Below are positions 61,043 to 64,000 of a stretch of DNA of 64,000 nt, in pieces; position 1 is the first letter of the stretch, and every line of letters starts with the position of its first letter. The translations under genes and the position numbers were made by a program. This DNA is from Carallia brachiata. Its lineage: Eukaryota; Streptophyta; Magnoliopsida; Malpighiales; Rhizophoraceae. The notes beneath the pieces were generated by a model. That model had not been told where the DNA came from and ran no database searches. It was given only the letters and a program-made list of their open reading frames with translations. The stretch covers positions 17,136,143-17,200,142 of the forward strand of contig JADCRB010000016.1 in assembly GCA_021464245.1 (NCBI GenBank), read 5' to 3'.

Positions 61043-64000
61043 TCTTATCCAGTCTGGATTGTTGTCATCCATGCTTGGTTCAGTTAGATAATGAGTGAAG
61101 AGTTAGTGTCATTGGCAATTCATCTAGTTTAGGGAATCTAGAGATGAAAAGCTACATATATATTGTATTAGTAGTTCTACTTATGTTTCTATTGTGTTTT
61201 TGGACCAGGGTTCCAAGACTCAGAAATGGAAAGTTATCGTGAGAAATCTTCCTTTCAAGGTTGTATCATGGATAGTACTGTCATCGCATTTGCTAGTGAT
61301 CCTTTTTTGGGGCATCTTGATCAATAAGCTAGTTTCCCGAACATTGATGCAGGCTAAAGCAAATGAGATACAAGAACTCTTTTCATCGGCAGGCTTTGTC
61401 TGGGACGTAATTGTTCCCCATAATACTGAAACGGGGTATGCATACATATTACGTTTTTTTTTCCTGGTCAGTGAAATTTCATATAAACATATTTTCATGC
61501 TAGGCCTATCTTTATGCAGGTTATCAAAGGGTTATGCATTTGTTAAATTCACATGCAAACAGGATGCTGAAAATGTATTGCTCCTGGACTTTGGTTTACT
61601 CATCAAGTACATCATTGGTGTTAACTCATATGACCCATTTTATTTGTATAATTTTCCTATTTCAGGCCATTCAAAAGTTCAATGGGCATATGTTTGGTAA
61701 AAGACCTGTTGCCGTAGACTGGGCTGTCCCAAAGAAAATCTATAGTGGTGGTAATGCACCTTTTGCTTCAGAAGATGGTAAAGTGTCTGTTTACTGATAC
61801 CTGCTTTTCCTAGGATAGCAGCTTTAGTTACACAAATGGTTGTCCTTCAAGGAAGCCGTTCACTTAATTTATGCCCAATTCTTCTTGAAAATTTCGTATT
61901 AGGGGATAAGTCTATCCAAGCTTTTACAAAATTTTTTAGTAAGGTATATTTGCGGCTATAGGAATTTTGAACGAGGGCAACATTTGGCCCTTTATCAATC
62001 TTTAAACTAATCAAGCTGTAGGAAATTTGTCACTGTCTCCCTTCTTCTGGACACAATTTAAATGTTTTTTTTTAACTTGTTCAAAAGGACTAGTTTGATG
62101 CCATTACACCTTTTCGGTTTTAGTCATTACTTTTGTTGCCTTCCATACTTTTGGCAATGTATCTTTGGATCATTGTATTGACACACCAACTTTCAACATT
62201 TACTTTAATGAAGATTCTCCACATTTTAGTGAGGTGTAAGGCGTTTTTACAGGACAACATGGTGAAGACAGACGGAGCCAAAGTAGCAGTGATGAATTGG
62301 ATGATGGTGATGATGCCGATTCAACAAGCAAAACCTCGCAGCCTGATGTGGATGATCATGCTTCAGATGACTTAAATTCATTTGAGAAACAAAACATGCC
62401 TGCTGAGGTTGATTTTGACAAGGAAGTAGATATTGCAAGGAAAGTTTTCAAGAATTTAGTCGCATCCTGTTCTGAAGATTCAGCTCCTCACATGGATGAA
62501 TCTGTACCACCCAAGGAAGACAAGGGGCTGGATCTGGATGCAGCGATTTATCAGCCAAATAAGTTGTCTGGTGAGCCTGAAAGTACATCAGGCACTGCAA
62601 CTGGAAACTCTAGCAAAAGCAAGTCAACAAATATGAAACAGACAGTCAGAGAGGATGACTTGGAAAGAACAGTTTTTATAAGCAATCTTCCTTTTGATGC
62701 TGATGGCGAAGATGTTAGGCAACGGTTTTCTGTATTTGGGCAAGTGGAATCCTTTGTCCCAGTCATTCATCAAGTCACCAAGTAGGGATTCACACTGCAA
62801 GGCATACTTGTGTTCTTCAAATTGTTTAACTAGAATTGATATCATCTACTTTTGCTATTGGCAGGAGGCCAAGAGGGACGGGATTTCTCAAGTTTAAGGC
62901 ACCAGATTCGGCTACTGCTGCGGTTGCAGCAGCTAATGTTGGACCTGCCCTGGGGATTTTTTTGAAAGGTAGGCAACTGAAAGTCTTGAAGGCTTTGGAT
63001 AAGAAATCAGCACATGATAAGGAACTGGAAAAGGCCAAAACTGAGGGCCAAGATCAGCGCAATCTTTACTTGGCAAAGGTTGGACTGTTTGGCATCCTGT
63101 CCAACACTGTTTACTCTTCATTCCCGCTTCATTGCAGCACCATTTTTTGCTGAATGTCCTATTTTCAAATGGTTCCTACTGTTTGTTTTTTAATCATTTC
63201 CTTGTCTACCTCAATTATGGATAGGAAGGTGTTATCCTTGATGCGTCAGCGGCTGCTGAAGGCGTTTCAGCTAGTGATATGGCTAAGCGGAAAGCGTTAG
63301 TTCCTTCCATCTATCTCTTTTTCCTCCTTGAACTCTTCATGTATTTGTGTGTGAGAATGTTAATGAGAAACTATAGTGGTTGAGAGCTGTGTCACCCTTG
63401 TGTTGCATGCAAAAAGTAATGGCAAGTATAGACTGAAGTCTTTTGATTTATGGTTCACAACTATGTTTTTGTTTGATATATCACACGTGCCAACACTTGT
63501 ATAGTAAGTGATTTAGCACATGATGTGGACAAATAGTTTTCTCTCACTAATGCAAATTCATAGATAGGGTCTTTAGGCTTGACTCAGAAATCGGAACAAA
63601 AGTTAGTAAAGTCCCCAGCATAATTTTTGTTGTTTTGTTCATGTAATATTTCAGTTGATATTGATGATATTCTTGTAAAATTGTGCCCATCTTCCTAACT
63701 TTTCAGATGCTTTTTGAACACTTCAGGTTAGAGGAAACAAAGACAAAGAAGCTTCAGTCTCCAAACTTCCATGTTTCAAAGACTAGGCTGGTTATATACA
63801 ATTTGCCAAAGTCGATGACCGAAAAAGAACTAAAAAATCTTTGTATTGGTGCTGTCATCTCACGAGCTACAAAGCAAAAACCTGTGATCCGACAGGTTAG
63901 TGGCTTTTTGAGAATTTATGGTGTTTTGCTTCCAAGTAAGTGTATCCTCAAACATTCCCTCGATATTGCTGATGCAGGTAAAATTTCTAAAAAGTACAAA
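58621..64000 (+). CDS. Multi-RRM nucleolar RNA-binding protein, RBM28/Nop4-like (3' incomplete)
   Basis: Seventeen exons are visible: 58621-58731, 59000-59060, 59302-59338, 59516-59646, 59771-59863, 59955-60033, 60292-60425, 60684-60823, 61209-61259, 61353-61435, 61520-61574, 61666-61777, 62253-62781, 62865-63078, 63225-63295, 63727-63895 and 63978 onward. All have GT-AG borders and consistent phases, giving about 697 codons before the window ends. RRM1 ([10 protein letters not shown]...RGFGFVQF), a degenerate RRM2 (exons 7-8), RRM3 ([10 protein letters not shown]...KGYAFVKF), an acidic linker (DDGDDADS...), RRM4 ([10 protein letters not shown]...GFLKF) and the start of a fifth RRM ([10 protein letters not shown]) appear in order. 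This array matches RBM28/Nop4, which acts in 60S ribosomal subunit maturation. The Arabidopsis relative as I recall it is At2g21440. Confidence 0.93.
60995..61039. repeat. TA microsatellite in an intron
   Basis: An uninterrupted (TA)n run of about 45 bp in intron 8 of the RRM gene. Confidence 0.95.

Overview
The window is nuclear DNA of a flowering plant, most likely a woody core eudicot. Genes have many short AT-rich introns with GT-AG borders, intergenic DNA is very AT-rich, and there are small non-autonomous transposons but no intact large retrotransposon. I cannot name the species. Nine protein-coding genes can be supported; eight are complete and one runs off the right edge.

Layout. 1-9.6 kb: a CIF-type sulfated-peptide precursor on the minus strand (3832-5050), set between two direct copies of a ~1.3 kb segment and surrounded by small transposons. 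9.7-13.1 kb: a nine-exon DnaJ gene. 15.8-17.7 kb: a second CIF-type precursor on the plus strand (16518-17538), in an inverted copy of the first CIF locus. 17.7-26 kb: gene-poor, with small transposons and short tandem duplications. 26.1-28.1 kb: RING-H2 protein. 29.8-30.8 kb: Y3SK2 dehydrin. 31.7-34.6 kb (minus): proteasome ATPase RPT4. 35.4-38.0 kb: intronless CrRLK1L receptor kinase, probably BUPS. 40.0-40.3 kb: small OXIDATIVE STRESS 3-like protein. 44.2-47.1 kb (minus): BEL1-like homeodomain factor whose conserved C-terminus is out of frame. 48.5-58.5 kb: no gene seen. 58.6 kb to the end: multi-RRM protein of the RBM28/Nop4 type, incomplete at 3'.

How the parts relate. The order DnaJ, RING, dehydrin, CrRLK1L kinase resembles what I recall of the duplicated Arabidopsis blocks At4g39150-39110 and At2g21510-21480, with RPT4 as an extra gene here; that comparison is from memory. 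The most notable feature is the inverted CIF pair. Two apparently intact precursors for GSO1/SGN3-type receptor ligands face outward from the DnaJ gene. They differ in the mature peptide, the C-terminal tail, a splice donor, the TATA box and transposon insertions. Because the paralogous arms preserve empty sites, several transposon insertions can be ordered relative to the duplications from this sequence alone.
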